The translations under genes were made by a program, and so were the position numbers. From positions 5,149,501 to 5,213,500 of the forward strand of contig CP000699.1 in the NCBI GenBank assembly GCA_000016765.1: 64,000 nt of DNA, read 5' to 3'. The notes under the pieces are model-generated. The model was not told where the DNA came from. It ran no database searches and saw only the letters and a list, made by a program, of their open reading frames with translations. Every line of letters begins with the position of its first letter. Within the stretch, counting starts at the first letter, position 1. The DNA comes from Rhizorhabdus wittichii RW1. Lineage in GTDB: Bacteria > Pseudomonadota > Alphaproteobacteria > Sphingomonadales > Sphingomonadaceae. Shown here in pieces: positions 1 to 7,971 of this stretch.

Positions 1-1280
1 AAGGGATCGCGGACCAGGATCGTGTCCTCGCGCTCGGGGCTGGTCGAGACCAGCGCGACCGGGCACTGGATCAGCTCCTCGACGCGGCGGATATATTTGA
101 TCGCCTGGGCCGGCAGCTCGGCCCAGCTCCGCGCGCCGGCGGTCGACTGGCTCCAGCCCTCGATCGTCTCGTAGATCGGGGTGACGCGCGCCTGGTCCTG
201 CGGGTGCGGCGGCAGATAGTCGTAGGTCTTGCCGTCCAGCTCATAGCCGGTGCAGATCTTGATCTCGTCGAAGCCGTCGAGCACGTCGAGCTTGGTCAGC
301 GCCACGCCGGTGATGCCCGAGACCGCGGCCGACTGGCGCACCAGCACCGCGTCGAACCAGCCGCAGCGGCGCTTGCGGCCGGTGACGGTGCCGAACTCGT
401 GGCCGCGCTCGCCGAGCCGCTGGCCCATCTCGTCCTCCAGCTCGGACGGGAAGGGGCCCGATCCGACGCGGGTGGTGTAGGCCTTGACGATGCCGAGCAC
501 GAAGCCCGCCGCCGACGGGCCGAGGCCCGATCCGCCCGAGGCGGTGCCGGCGATCGTGTTCGACGAGGTGACGAACGGATAGGTGCCGTGGTCGATGTCG
601 AGCAGCACGCCCTGCGCGCCTTCGAACAGGATGCGGCGGCCCGCCTTGCGCGCCTCGTTGAGGGTCAGCCAGACCGGCTTGGCGAAGGGCAGGATGAAGT
701 CGGCGATCTCGGCGAGCTGCGCCTTGAGCGCCTCGCGGTCGATCGGCGGCTCGTTGAAGCCGGCGCGCAGCGCGTCGTGGTGCGCGCAGATGCGGTCGAG
801 CTGCAGTTCGAGATCGTCGAGATGGGCGAGGTCGCAGACCCGGATCGCGCGGCGGCCGACCTTGTCCTCATAGGCCGGGCCGATGCCGCGCCGGGTGGTG
901 CCGATCTTGCCCGATCCGCTGGCGTCCTCGCGCAGCCCGTCGAGGTCGCGGTGGAAGGGCAGGATCAGCGGCGCCGTCTCGGCGATCTGGAGGTTGTCGG
1001 GGGTGATGGTGACGCCCTGGCCCTGGAGCTTGGCGACCTCGTCGCGGAAGTGCCAGGGATCGAACACCACGCCGTTGCCGATCACCGACAGCGTGCCGCG
1101 GACGATGCCCGAGGGCAGCAGGCTGAGCTTGTAGGTCTGGTTGCCGACGACCAGCGTGTGGCCGGCATTGTGGCCGCCCTGGAAGCGGACGACGACATGG
1201 GCGCGCTCGGCGAGCCAGTCGACGATCTTGCCCTTGCCCTCATCGCCCCATTGGGCGCCGATCACCGTGACGTTGGCCAT
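1..1280 (-). CDS. purA: Adenylosuccinate synthetase (3' end cut by window)
   Basis: Catalyses GTP-dependent condensation of IMP with aspartate, the first committed step from IMP to AMP, in the cytoplasm. The frame reads leftward from ATG at 1278-1280 and stays open to the window edge. The N-terminus has WGDEGKGK with the catalytic Asp13, and GGHNAGHT with His41, at the positions known from E. coli PurA. The last visible residues, LVRDPF, match the family's C-terminus, so only a few residues of about 429 are missing. It lies 69 bp downstream of hisZ on the same strand, with a small palindrome between them. Confidence 0.97.
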   Translation of the reverse strand, partial: MANVTVIGAQWGDEGKGKIVDWLAERAHVVVRFQGGHNAGHTLVVGNQTYKLSLLPSGIVRGTLSVIGNGVVFDPWHFRDEVAKLQGQGVTITPDNLQIAETAPLILPFHRDLDGLREDASGSGKIGTTRRGIGPAYEDKVGRRAIRVCDLAHLDDLELQLDRICAHHDALRAGFNEPPIDREALKAQLAEIADFILPFAKPVWLTLNEARKAGRRILFEGAQGVLLDIDHGTYPFVTSSNTIAGTASGGSGLGPSAAGFVLGIVKAYTTRVGSGPFPSELEDEMGQRLGERGHEFGTVTGRKRRCGWFDAVLVRQSAAVSGITGVALTKLDVLDGFDEIKICTGYELDGKTYDYLPPHPQDQARVTPIYETIEGWSQSTAGARSWAELPAQAIKYIRRVEELIQCPVALVSTSPEREDTILVRDP

Positions 1281-1310
1281 CAATCTGTCCTGTTCAGTTT
1301 AACCTCCGTT

Positions 1311-1334
1311 CGTCCCGAGCGATGTCGAGGGACG
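1311..1334. repeat. Short palindrome between hisZ and purA
   Basis: A CGTCCC arm and a GGGACG arm enclose a 12-nt loop in the 69-bp hisZ-purA gap. It resembles the intergenic REP-type palindromes elsewhere in the window in its outer CGTC but differs in loop sequence. It could fold in the mRNA between the two genes. Confidence 0.5.
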
Positions 1335-1349
1335 GGCGGAGGAGGGGAT

Positions 1350-2465
1350 TCAAATGGCTTCGGGAGTCGTTCCCCGAAGGATATGCGTGCAGCCGAGCGC
1401 CGCCGCGTCGTCGCTTTCCGACAGCGCCGCGATCGTGATCCAGTCGTCGGCGCGCAATGCCGCGCCGGTCGCCGCGTCGGTGCCGAGCGGCAGGAACACC
1501 CGGCGATGCTCGACCGCGCCCAGGCCGACGTCGACCAGCGGATCGATGAACAGCGAGAAGCCGATCGCCTTCTCCTCGGTCCCGTCGGGATGGACGATCG
1601 TGTAGCTGCCGCCGCGGCCGATCTCGCCCGACAGGCCGTCGCCGAACAGCGAGAAGCCGATCCAGGTCTGATATTCGAAACCGTGCCGCTCGGTCGGGTC
1701 GAGCGTCAGCGCGACGCGGTCGCCGATCGCGGCGACGATCGCCTCGATCGCTGCGAGCCGCTTGTCGAGCGTCTGCGCGCCGGCGATCGCGCGCAGCTTG
1801 GCGAGCGCCGGGCCGACCGGGCCGGCCGCCTCGATGAAGGGGAGATAGGCGTCGGCGCCGAGCGTGGCGAGCCCGCCCGCATCCTTGGCGTCGAGCATCG
1901 CGCGGGCCGCGTCGACCTTGTCGGCGGGCAGCGGCATCGCCCCGGCCGCGAGCGTCTCGACCAGGTCGGGCAAGGTGAGGTCGACGGTGATGCCGGTGAC
2001 GCCCGCGACTTCGAGCGCCTCGACCGCGACGCGCAATATCTCGATCACCGCGGCGAGGCTGTCGGTGCCGATCAGCTCGGCGCCCGCCTGGGTCAGCTCG
2101 CGCTCGGGGCGGAGCTGGGTGGCGCGCAGCTTGAGCACCGGGCCGCCATAAGCGAGGCGAAGCGGGCGCGGGCGGTGGCCCATCCGGGTCGCGGCGATGC
2201 GGCCGACCTGGGCGGTGATGTCGGGGCGCAGCGCCAGGGTGCGCTGCGAGACCGGATCGACGAAGCGGAGCAGGTCGCGCGCGCCGGCCGACTTGAGCTG
2301 GCCGACCAGTCCCTCCTCGAACTCGGCGAGCGGCGGCGACACCCGCGCATAGCCGTGCCGGCCGATCGCGACGATCACCCGATGGAGCAGCCGCGACCCG
2401 GCCTCCGCCTGCGGGGGCAGGCGATCGCGAAGTCCTTCGGGCAGCAATCCGGGGGCGATGGTCAT
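1350..2465 (-). CDS. hisZ: ATP phosphoribosyltransferase regulatory subunit
   Basis: HisZ is a catalytically inactive histidyl-tRNA synthetase paralog that forms the hetero-octameric ATP phosphoribosyltransferase with short-form HisG (first step of histidine synthesis). The 371-residue product has the class II synthetase core, with RFVDPVSQRTLALRPDITAQVGRIA in the motif-2 region. The start at 2465 gives MTIAPGLLPEGLRDRLPPQ; an 11-residue upstream extension to 2498 is possible but lacks a better ribosome-binding site. hisG is not in this window. The gene precedes purA on the same strand, so co-transcription is plausible. Confidence 0.92.
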   Translation of the reverse strand: MTIAPGLLPEGLRDRLPPQAEAGSRLLHRVIVAIGRHGYARVSPPLAEFEEGLVGQLKSAGARDLLRFVDPVSQRTLALRPDITAQVGRIAATRMGHRPRPLRLAYGGPVLKLRATQLRPERELTQAGAELIGTDSLAAVIEILRVAVEALEVAGVTGITVDLTLPDLVETLAAGAMPLPADKVDAARAMLDAKDAGGLATLGADAYLPFIEAAGPVGPALAKLRAIAGAQTLDKRLAAIEAIVAAIGDRVALTLDPTERHGFEYQTWIGFSLFGDGLSGEIGRGGSYTIVHPDGTEEKAIGFSLFIDPLVDVGLGAVEHRRVFLPLGTDAATGAALRADDWITIAALSESDDAAALGCTHILRGTTPEAI

Positions 2466-2508
2466 GCGGAGAGGCTCATAGCGGCATGTGCGCGGCATTC
2501 AACATAAT

Positions 2509-2540
2509 CGTCGCACCAGCGGAGGCTGGTGCCCATGTCT
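2509..2540 (+). repeat. Left 32-nt palindromic end of GIY-YIG locus
   Basis: Outer CGTC, an 8-bp hairpin (GCACCAGC with GCTGGTGC) and inner CCATGTCT. Its reverse complement matches 2861-2892 at 27 of 32 positions. It ends 13 bp upstream of the probable start of the nuclease gene and so probably overlaps its promoter or leader. Confidence 0.75.
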
Positions 2541-2553
2541 GTTTTCCCGCACG

Positions 2554-2853
2554 ATGGCCTTCATGAAAGGCGGACACGTCTACATCATGAGCAATGGCGT
2601 TTCGGGAACGCTGTACCTTGGCGTGACGGCCGATCTCGCCGCCCGTGTTTACCAGCATCGGATCGGCGAGGGTTCGGCCTTCTGCCGTGAGCATGGGCTC
2701 ACGAAGCTGGTCTATGCCGAGCCTCACGACAGGATCGAAAACGCCATCGCCCGCGAGAAGGCCCTGAAGAACTGGAAGCGGGCCTGGAAGATCAACCTGA
2801 TCGAAAAGGCCAATCCCGGCTGGCGCGATCTCTATGAGGAGATCATCGCCTAG
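2554..2853 (+). CDS. Small GIY-YIG nuclease family protein
   Basis: A 99-residue single-domain GIY-YIG protein of the small, widespread YhbQ-like type. The two signature strands are visible as HVYIM and YLGVT about 11 residues apart, followed by the conserved Arg in RVYQHR and the metal-binding Glu in AREKALKNWKR. It ends in the NPGWRDLYEE tail typical of these proteins. The start at 2554 (MAFMKGG) is preferred; 2563 is an alternative. Codon use is visibly less GC-rich than in its neighbours, and it lies inside inverted palindromes. The family fold implies DNA strand cleavage, but its cellular role is not established. Confidence 0.88.
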   Translation: MAFMKGGHVYIMSNGVSGTLYLGVTADLAARVYQHRIGEGSAFCREHGLTKLVYAEPHDRIENAIAREKALKNWKRAWKINLIEKANPGWRDLYEEIIA

Positions 2854-2860
2854 CCGGGAG

Positions 2861-2892
2861 AGACATGGGCCCCTGCCTGCGCAGGGGCGACG
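2861..2892 (-). repeat. Right 32-nt palindromic end of GIY-YIG locus
   Basis: Inverted counterpart of 2509-2540: inner AGACATGG, stem GCCCCTGC with GCAGGGGC, outer GACG. Two stem positions differ from the left copy as paired changes (C-G to A-T, and T-A to A-T). It starts 7 bp after the nuclease stop codon and could also act as an RNA hairpin between the convergent nuclease and serA genes. Confidence 0.75.
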
Positions 2893-2905
2893 TCCGTTCT
2901 GCTGC

Positions 2906-4483
2906 TTAGAAGCTCAGCGCCTTGGCGGTCTTCACGCCGGGGAGCTGGGCGATCTTCGCCTTGAGCGCGTCGTCGACGGGGGTGTCGACCGACAGCAGCA
3001 GCACCGCCTCGCCGCCGGCCGAGCGGCGGCCGAGGTGGAAGGTGCCGATGTTGACGTTCGCCTCGCCCAGGGTCGAGCCGAGGCGGCCGATGAAGCCCGG
3101 CGCGTCGACGTTGACGATGTAGAGCATCGTGCCGCCCAGGTCGGCCTCGACCTTGACGCCGTAGATCTCGACGAGGCGCGGCTCGGCATTGGCGAACAGC
3201 GTGCCCGCGACCGACTTGGCGCCCTCGGCGGTGGTGACGGTGACGCGGACCAGGGTCGAATAGTCGCCCTCGCGATCATGGCGCACCTCGCGCAGGTCGA
3301 GGCCGCGTTCCTTCGCCAGGAAGGGCGCGTTGACCATGTTCACCGTGTCCGAATAGACGCCCATCAGCCCGGCGAGCACCGCGCCGGTGATCGGCTTCTG
3401 GTTGAGCTCGGCGGCGGCGCCCTCGACCTCGATCGCGACCGCCTTGATCGCGTCGCCCTCGAGCTGGCCGACCAGCGCGCCGAGATGCTCGGCCAGCGCC
3501 ATGTAGGGCTTCAGCTTCGGCGCTTCCTCGGCCGACAGCGACGGCATGTTGAGCGCATTGGTGACGCCGCCCGACAGCAGGAAGTCGGCCATCTGCTCGG
3601 CGACCTGGATCGCGACGTTGACCTGCGCCTCGTTGGTCGAGGCGCCGAGGTGCGGGGTCGAGATGAAGCCGGGGGTGCCGAACAGCGGCGACTCGGTCGC
3701 CGGCTCGGTGACGAAAACGTCGAGCGCGGCACCCGCGACATGGCCGCTGTCGAGCGCTTCCTTGAGCGCCGCCTCGTCGATCAGGCCGCCGCGCGCGCAG
3801 TTGACGATGCGCACGCCCTTCTTGGTCTTCGCCAGATTCTCCTTCGACAGGATGTTCTTGGTCGAATCGGTCAGCGGCGTGTGCAGCGTGATGAAGTCGG
3901 CGCGGGCGAGCAGGTCGTCGAGATTGACCTTCTCGACGCCCATCTCGACGGCGCGCTCGGGGGTCAGGAAGGGATCATAGGCGACCACCTTCATCTTCAG
4001 GCCGATCGCACGGTCGGCGACGATCGAGCCGATATTGCCGGCGCCGATCAGGCCGAGGACCTTGTTGGTCACCTCGACGCCCATGAAGCGGTTCTTCTCC
4101 CACTTGCCGGCCTGGGTCGACTTGTCGGCCTCGGGCAGGTCGCGGGCGAGGGCGAACATCAGCGCGATCGCATGCTCGGCGGTGGTGATCGAGTTGCCGA
4201 ACGGGGTGTTCATCACCACCACGCCCTTGGCCGAGGCGGCGGGGATGTCGACATTGTCGACGCCGATGCCGGCGCGGCCGACGACCTTGAGATTGGTCGC
4301 GGCGGCGAGGACGTCCTTGGTGACCTTGGTCGCCGAACGGATGGCGAGGCCGTCATACTGGCCGATCATCGCGATCAGCTCGTCCTTGGTCTTGCCGGTG
4401 ATCTCATCGACCTCGATCCCGCGGTTGCGGAAGATCTGCGCGGCGAGCGGGTCCATCTTGTCGGAAATCAGTACCTTGGGCAT
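2906..4483 (-). CDS. serA: D-3-phosphoglycerate dehydrogenase
   Basis: Oxidises 3-phosphoglycerate to 3-phosphohydroxypyruvate with NAD+, the first step of serine synthesis. The 525-residue product is the long form: a substrate/NAD-binding core with the Rossmann loop G147-x-G149-xx-G152, the catalytic-region HLGAST motif, an intervening ASB-type domain, and a C-terminal ACT domain (about 450-525) that in the family mediates serine feedback. It is the second gene of a serC-serA operon. A 78-bp inverted palindrome pair lies in the 125-bp gap from serC and may change its relative expression. Confidence 0.97.
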   Translation of the reverse strand: MPKVLISDKMDPLAAQIFRNRGIEVDEITGKTKDELIAMIGQYDGLAIRSATKVTKDVLAAATNLKVVGRAGIGVDNVDIPAASAKGVVVMNTPFGNSITTAEHAIALMFALARDLPEADKSTQAGKWEKNRFMGVEVTNKVLGLIGAGNIGSIVADRAIGLKMKVVAYDPFLTPERAVEMGVEKVNLDDLLARADFITLHTPLTDSTKNILSKENLAKTKKGVRIVNCARGGLIDEAALKEALDSGHVAGAALDVFVTEPATESPLFGTPGFISTPHLGASTNEAQVNVAIQVAEQMADFLLSGGVTNALNMPSLSAEEAPKLKPYMALAEHLGALVGQLEGDAIKAVAIEVEGAAAELNQKPITGAVLAGLMGVYSDTVNMVNAPFLAKERGLDLREVRHDREGDYSTLVRVTVTTAEGAKSVAGTLFANAEPRLVEIYGVKVEADLGGTMLYIVNVDAPGFIGRLGSTLGEANVNIGTFHLGRRSAGGEAVLLLSVDTPVDDALKAKIAQLPGVKTAKALSF

Positions 4484-4508
4484 GATTCTTGATCCTTGGA
4501 TTTAACCT

Positions 4509-4586
4509 GTCATCCCGGCGAAAGCCGGGATCTCCCTTTTCTGAAAAGGTGGAAGGCAGGGAGATTCCAGCTTTCGCTGGAATGAC
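4509..4586. repeat. Inverted REP pair inside the serC-serA operon
   Basis: Two 26-nt palindromes (4509-4534 and 4561-4586) face each other across a 26-bp spacer. Each has outer GTCAT, a six-base stem around a GAAA or TTTC centre, and inner CTC/GAG. The left stem is CCCGGC/GCCGGG and the right is TTCCAG/CTGGAA, so the stems differ while base pairing is kept. The pair would be transcribed within the serC-serA message and could act as an mRNA stabiliser or partial attenuator. Confidence 0.85.
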
Positions 4587-4608
4587 GGTGAGAGAGGGGA
4601 AGCCCGGC

Positions 4609-5766
4609 TTACGCCGCGCGGGCCTGGGCCCAGGCCCAGTCGAGCCAGGGGCCGAGCGCCTCGACGTCGGCGGTCTCGACGGTGCCGCCGCACCAGACCC
4701 GCAGGCCCGGAGGCGCATCGCGATAGCCGGCGACGTCATAGGCCGCGTCCTCGAGCTCGAGCGCGCCGGCGATCTTCTTGACGAGGGCGAGCTTCGCTTC
4801 GTCGTCGAGACCCTCGACCGCGCCGTCCGCGAACTTCAGGCAGACCGAGGTGTTCGAGCGCGAGGCCGGGTCGGCCGCGAGATGGTCGATCCAGTCGGTC
4901 CGCTGCACCCAGGCGTCGAGCGCCGCGGTGTTGGCGTCGGCGCGGGCGATCAGCGCGTCCAGGCCGCCGATCGACTTCGCCCATTCGAGGCTGTGGATAT
5001 AATCCTCGATCGCCAGCATCGACGGCGTGTTGATCGTCTCGCCCTTGAAGATGCCCTCGATCAGCTTGCCGCTCTTGGTCATGCGGAAGATCTTCGGCAG
5101 CGGCCAGGCCGGGGTGTAGCTCTCCAGCCGCTCGACCGCGCGGGGGCCGAGCACCAGGATGCCGTGCGCGCCTTCGCCGCCCAGCACCTTCTGCCAGGAG
5201 AAGGTGACGACGTCGAGCTTGTCCCAGGGCAGGTCCATCGCGAAGCAGGCCGAGGTCGCGTCGGCGATGGTCAGGCCCTCGCGATCGTCCCTGATCCAGT
5301 CGCCATTCGGAACGCGCACGCCCGAGGTGGTGCCGTTCCAGGTGAAGACGATGTCGGTCGACTGGTCGAGCGCGGCGAGGTCGGGGAGGCTGCCATAGGG
5401 CGCCTTGACCACGTCGGCCTCGATCTTGAGCTGCTTGACGACATCGGTGACCCAACCCTCACCGAAGCTCTCCCAAGCGACCATCGTGGCCTTGCGCGCG
5501 CCGAGCAGGCTCCACAGCGCCATCTCGACCGCGCCGGTGTCCGATCCGGGGACGATGCCGATGCGATGGGTGGCGGGGACGCCCAGGATCTCGCGGGTCA
5601 GGTCGACGGCATGGTTGATGCGCGCCTTGCCGAGCTTCGACCGATGCGAACGGCCGAGCGATCCGGTAGCGAGTTTTTCGGGGGACCAGCCGGGCGGCTT
5701 AGCGCAGGGGCCGGAAGAGAAATGGGGACGTGCCGGCTTGGAAGCCGGGCGAGCAATATCAGTCAT
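4609..5766 (-). CDS. serC: Phosphoserine aminotransferase
   Basis: PLP-dependent transfer of the glutamate amino group to 3-phosphohydroxypyruvate, giving phosphoserine (step 2 of serine synthesis; the family may also act in vitamin B6 synthesis). The 385-residue protein starts [20 protein letters not shown]. The PLP-lysine region reads [14 protein letters not shown]. The start at 5766 is chosen because AGGAGAG lies 7 nt upstream and the frame beyond it is not family-like. It is the first gene of the serC-serA operon, with a recognisable promoter and a two-hairpin leader. Confidence 0.96.
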   Translation of the reverse strand: MTDIARPASKPARPHFSSGPCAKPPGWSPEKLATGSLGRSHRSKLGKARINHAVDLTREILGVPATHRIGIVPGSDTGAVEMALWSLLGARKATMVAWESFGEGWVTDVVKQLKIEADVVKAPYGSLPDLAALDQSTDIVFTWNGTTSGVRVPNGDWIRDDREGLTIADATSACFAMDLPWDKLDVVTFSWQKVLGGEGAHGILVLGPRAVERLESYTPAWPLPKIFRMTKSGKLIEGIFKGETINTPSMLAIEDYIHSLEWAKSIGGLDALIARADANTAALDAWVQRTDWIDHLAADPASRSNTSVCLKFADGAVEGLDDEAKLALVKKIAGALELEDAAYDVAGYRDAPPGLRVWCGGTVETADVEALGPWLDWAWAQARAA

Positions 5767-5769
5767 ATA

Positions 5770-5811
5770 GACTCTCCTCACAGAGAGCACGCGCTGCGTT
5801 GGGACAGCGTG
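5770..5811 (-). promoter_or_regulatory. serC leader RNA with two hairpins, second holding the SD
   Basis: Upstream of serC on the minus strand, a first hairpin (5788-5811, CACGC paired with GCGTG) is followed by a second (5772-5787, CTCTC paired with GAGAG). The 3' arm of the second overlaps the Shine-Dalgarno AGGAG at 5774-5778. This matches the architecture of the conserved serC RNA motif reported upstream of alphaproteobacterial serC genes. The layout suggests control of translation initiation. The ligand or protein partner is not known to me, and a covariance search was not run. Confidence 0.65.
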
Positions 5812-5822
5812 GCCCGCCGCCG

Positions 5823-5850
5823 CTTCTAGAGATGGAATGGGGCAAGTCAA
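5823..5850 (-). promoter_or_regulatory. Putative serC promoter
   Basis: On the minus strand, TTGACT (5845-5850) and TAGAAG (5823-5828) are separated by 16 bp. They would start transcription just before the first leader hairpin at 5811, which is where a leader-controlled serC transcript should begin. Supported by pattern and position only. Confidence 0.5.
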
Positions 5851-5881
5851 TGACTGAAAAGGGTCGGGGGCGAAAATATCG

Positions 5882-5937
5882 TTCGCTGTTGCAGCGAAAT
5901 ATAAAAACTGAAATCTCAATAGGTTGTTCGAGAACAA
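5882..5937. other. Two perfect inverted repeats upstream of the serC promoter
   Basis: TTCGCTG-TTG-CAGCGAA (5882-5898) and TTGTTC-GA-GAACAA (5924-5937) lie 30-90 bp upstream of the proposed serC -35 box in an AT-rich island. They are operator-like in size and symmetry. No regulator is identified. Confidence 0.45.
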
Positions 5938-5938
5938 T

Positions 5939-5970
5939 CGTCACCCTTGCGAAGGCAGGGGTCCATGTCT
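5939..5970 (+). repeat. Third copy of the 32-nt palindrome
   Basis: Same length, outer CGTC and inner CCATGTCT as the GIY-YIG left end at 2509-2540. Relative to that copy, three stem pairs change in a compensating way and one becomes a T-G wobble. Its inverted partner lies at 6003-6085, with no gene between them. Confidence 0.7.
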
Positions 5971-6002
5971 CTCATCGGCCAGATGACCATCGGGGAGAAA
6001 AC

Positions 6003-6085
6003 AGACATGGATGCCAGCCTTCAGCCTCTGGCTGAAGTTTATCCCGAGCGCCTGCCTTGCAGGCAGTCGAGGGGCTGGCATGACG
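6003..6085 (-). repeat. Inverted partner with nested hairpins
   Basis: Begins with the inner AGACATGG found at the GIY-YIG right end and finishes with ATGACG. A 9-bp outer stem (6011-6019 with 6073-6081) encloses two further hairpins: TTCAGCC/GGCTGAA at 6020-6036 and GCCTGC/GCAGGC at 6050-6064. The predicted fold is a three-way junction rather than the simple hairpin of the other copies. Confidence 0.6.
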
Positions 6086-6111
6086 CGAGGAGAAGGGGGG
6101 GCGCCCAGCAA

Positions 6112-6141
6112 AGAAAAAGCCCCGGAGCGGAACCCCGGGGC
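6112..6141 (-). terminator. Intrinsic terminator of the cytochrome c gene
   Basis: On the minus strand a GC-rich stem (GCCCCGG with CCGGGGC, 6119-6141) is followed by five T residues, 28 bp beyond the cytochrome stop codon. This is a classic Rho-independent terminator. Confidence 0.85.
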
Positions 6142-6168
6142 TTCATATCCTGTCGCGATGCGGACCGC

Positions 6169-6798
6169 TTACTTGGCGGGCGCCGCCTCGTTGCCGCCCT
6201 CGGCCGGGGCCGCGGCATTGTCGGCCGCGCCGCCTTCGGCCGCCGGGGCCGCCGCTTCGGCGGGCACCGCCGGCATCGGCCGCGGCGAATTGCTCTGCTG
6301 GTTGAGATAGGCGATGACGTTGGCGCGATCCTCGGGCTTGGAGAGGCCCGCGAAGGTCATCTTGGTGCCCGGCGCGAACGCCTTCGGGCTCTTCAGCCAG
6401 TCGCTGAGATTCTGCCAGTCCCAGGTGCCGCCCTTCGACTTGAGCGCATCGGAGAAGGCGAAGCCGTGCGCGCCCTGGCCGACGCCCTCGCCAAGGACGC
6501 CCCACAGATTCGGGCCGAGCGCATTCGGGCCGCCGTTCGCGGCATTGTGGCAGGCGGCGCACTTCTTGAAGACGTCGGCGCCCTTCGCCGGATCGGCGCT
6601 GGCGAGGTAGAAGGCGATCGGCTTGTCGGCCGCGGCGGCAGCGCCGGCGTCGCCTTCTTCCTCGACGCCCTCGACCACATAGCCCATCTTTTCCGGACGC
6701 TCGGCCTTGAAATATTCGCCGCTGAGGATCGAAAGGCCCAATGCGGCAATGCCGCCAGCCAGCGCCCAGCCGGCAATAGTGTTCGCGCGATCGTCCAT
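6169..6798 (-). CDS. Membrane-anchored c-type cytochrome
   Basis: A 209-residue electron-transfer protein resembling alphaproteobacterial CycM/cytochrome c552. One N-terminal hydrophobic segment (about residues 8-27) anchors it in the inner membrane with the haem domain in the periplasm. The haem motif is C80-A-A-C83-H84, and Met147 in GTKMTF is the likely distal ligand. The last 35 or so residues are a low-complexity Ala/Pro/Glu tail. CycM-type proteins carry electrons from the bc1 complex to cytochrome oxidase. It is a single-gene unit with its own terminator. Confidence 0.9.
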   Translation of the reverse strand: MDDRANTIAGWALAGGIAALGLSILSGEYFKAERPEKMGYVVEGVEEEGDAGAAAAADKPIAFYLASADPAKGADVFKKCAACHNAANGGPNALGPNLWGVLGEGVGQGAHGFAFSDALKSKGGTWDWQNLSDWLKSPKAFAPGTKMTFAGLSKPEDRANVIAYLNQQSNSPRPMPAVPAEAAAPAAEGGAADNAAAPAEGGNEAAPAK

Positions 6799-6958
6799 GT
6801 GCCCCTACAGCTCCCATTGGCAGCGTGGGGGGGAAGTGCCCACGCCGAATTCGCGCCCCCTTTAGAATCGCTTCCGGTGCTCCGCAAGCGTTGGAACGCG
6901 CTAATATGTCGCCGGGCGGCTTGCGGCCGACGCGGCAGCCGCCTAATCCGCGCCCGTG

Positions 6959-7858
6959 ATGCAGAACTATCCAGCCCCCGCCCAGGCGCTCGTCGCCGAA
7001 ATGACCGCCGCCGCAGAGGCCGAACCGGCGCGGGCCGTGGCGTTTCAGGGCGCGCCCGGCGCCAACTCGCACATCGCCGTGCTGGAGGCGGTGCCCAACG
7101 CTCTGCCCGTTCCCTGTTTCAGTTTCGAGGACGCGCTCGACGCGGTGCGCGATTTCCGCGCCGATTGCGCGGTGATCCCGATCGAGAATTCGCTGCACGG
7201 CCGCGTCGCCGACATGCATTTCCTGCTGCCCGAGTCGGGCCTCGTCATCACCGGCGAGCATTTCCTCCACATCAACTACACGCTGATGGCGCTGCCCGGG
7301 CACGGCAAGATCACCAGGGTGATGAGCCATCCGCAGGCGTTGGGCCAGTGCCGCCACTGGCTGCGCGCCAACGGCATCGCGCCGGTCGCCTATCCCGACA
7401 CGGCCGGCGCCGCCGCCGCGGTGGCCGAGGCCGGCGATCCGCATCTCGGCGCGCTGGCGCCGTCGATCTCGGCGGGCATCTACGGGTTGAAGGCGGTCGA
7501 GGAGAACATCGTGGACTCGGCCGACAACACGACCCGCTTCGTGGTCCTCGCCCGCGAGGCGCGCGACATCTCCCCCGACGACGGCCCGGTGATGACCACC
7601 TTCATCTTCGAGGTGAAGAACATCCCGGCGGCGCTCTACAAGGCGCTGGGCGGCTTCGCGACCAACGGGGTCCAGATGACCAAGCTGGAGAGCTACCAGC
7701 GCGGCGCGACCTTCTCCGCGACCGAATTCTACGCCGACATCGAGGGGCATCCCGACGAGCCGCACATCCGCCGCGCGCTCGAGGAACTGGCCTTCCACAC
7801 CAAATGGGTGCGTCTGCTCGGCACCTATCCCCGGGCCCGTGAGCGCGGCTTCGGCTGA
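6959..7858 (+). CDS. pheA: Prephenate dehydratase
   Basis: Converts prephenate to phenylpyruvate in phenylalanine synthesis. The 299-residue monofunctional enzyme has no chorismate mutase domain. The catalytic TRF motif is in DNTTRFVVL, and a C-terminal ACT regulatory domain follows, where the usual ESRP effector motif reads ESYQ. ATG at 6959 is preferred over the adjacent GTG at 6956. It is convergent with nudC across an inverted REP pair. Confidence 0.94.
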   Translation: MQNYPAPAQALVAEMTAAAEAEPARAVAFQGAPGANSHIAVLEAVPNALPVPCFSFEDALDAVRDFRADCAVIPIENSLHGRVADMHFLLPESGLVITGEHFLHINYTLMALPGHGKITRVMSHPQALGQCRHWLRANGIAPVAYPDTAGAAAAVAEAGDPHLGALAPSISAGIYGLKAVEENIVDSADNTTRFVVLAREARDISPDDGPVMTTFIFEVKNIPAALYKALGGFATNGVQMTKLESYQRGATFSATEFYADIEGHPDEPHIRRALEELAFHTKWVRLLGTYPRARERGFG

Positions 7859-7871
7859 TCAGGCCGTTCTC

Positions 7872-7949
7872 GTCATTCCAGCGAAAGCTGGAATCTCCCT
7901 GCCTGCTCGCCGAAAGAAGAAATGAGATCCCGGCTTTCGCCGGGATGAC
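7872..7949. repeat. Inverted REP pair between pheA and nudC
   Basis: Palindromes at 7872-7897 and 7924-7949 flank a 26-bp spacer, the same 78-nt geometry as at 4509 and 34904. Left stem TTCCAG/CTGGAA, right stem CCCGGC/GCCGGG: the 4509 arrangement swapped. It lies between the ends of convergent genes. Confidence 0.85.
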
Positions 7950-7971
7950 GGTTCATGAGGGCGAGGTCTGA

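Larger units (their letters stand above)
2509..2892. mobile_element. Candidate palindrome-bounded GIY-YIG element
   Basis: A 384-bp segment bounded by two 32-nt palindromes in inverted orientation (2509-2540 and 2861-2892), enclosing a GIY-YIG nuclease gene and little else. The ends agree at 27 of 32 positions. Four of the five differences form two compensatory base-pair changes in the stem, so the hairpin itself looks selected. A gene-less pair in the same orientation lies at 5939-6085. The layout resembles REP/RAYT systems but with a GIY-YIG enzyme instead of a Y1 transposase. Mobility is inferred; I see no clear target-site duplication. Confidence 0.45.

Noticed and set aside
204-2507. A 767-codon plus-strand open frame opposite purA and hisZ
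   Set aside because: It is Arg/Ala/Gly/Asp-rich with no domain, and lies antisense to two well-conserved genes. High GC produces such frames throughout the window (also at 2834-4492, 13016-16537, 17013-18971, 50629-53088 and 61784-63697).
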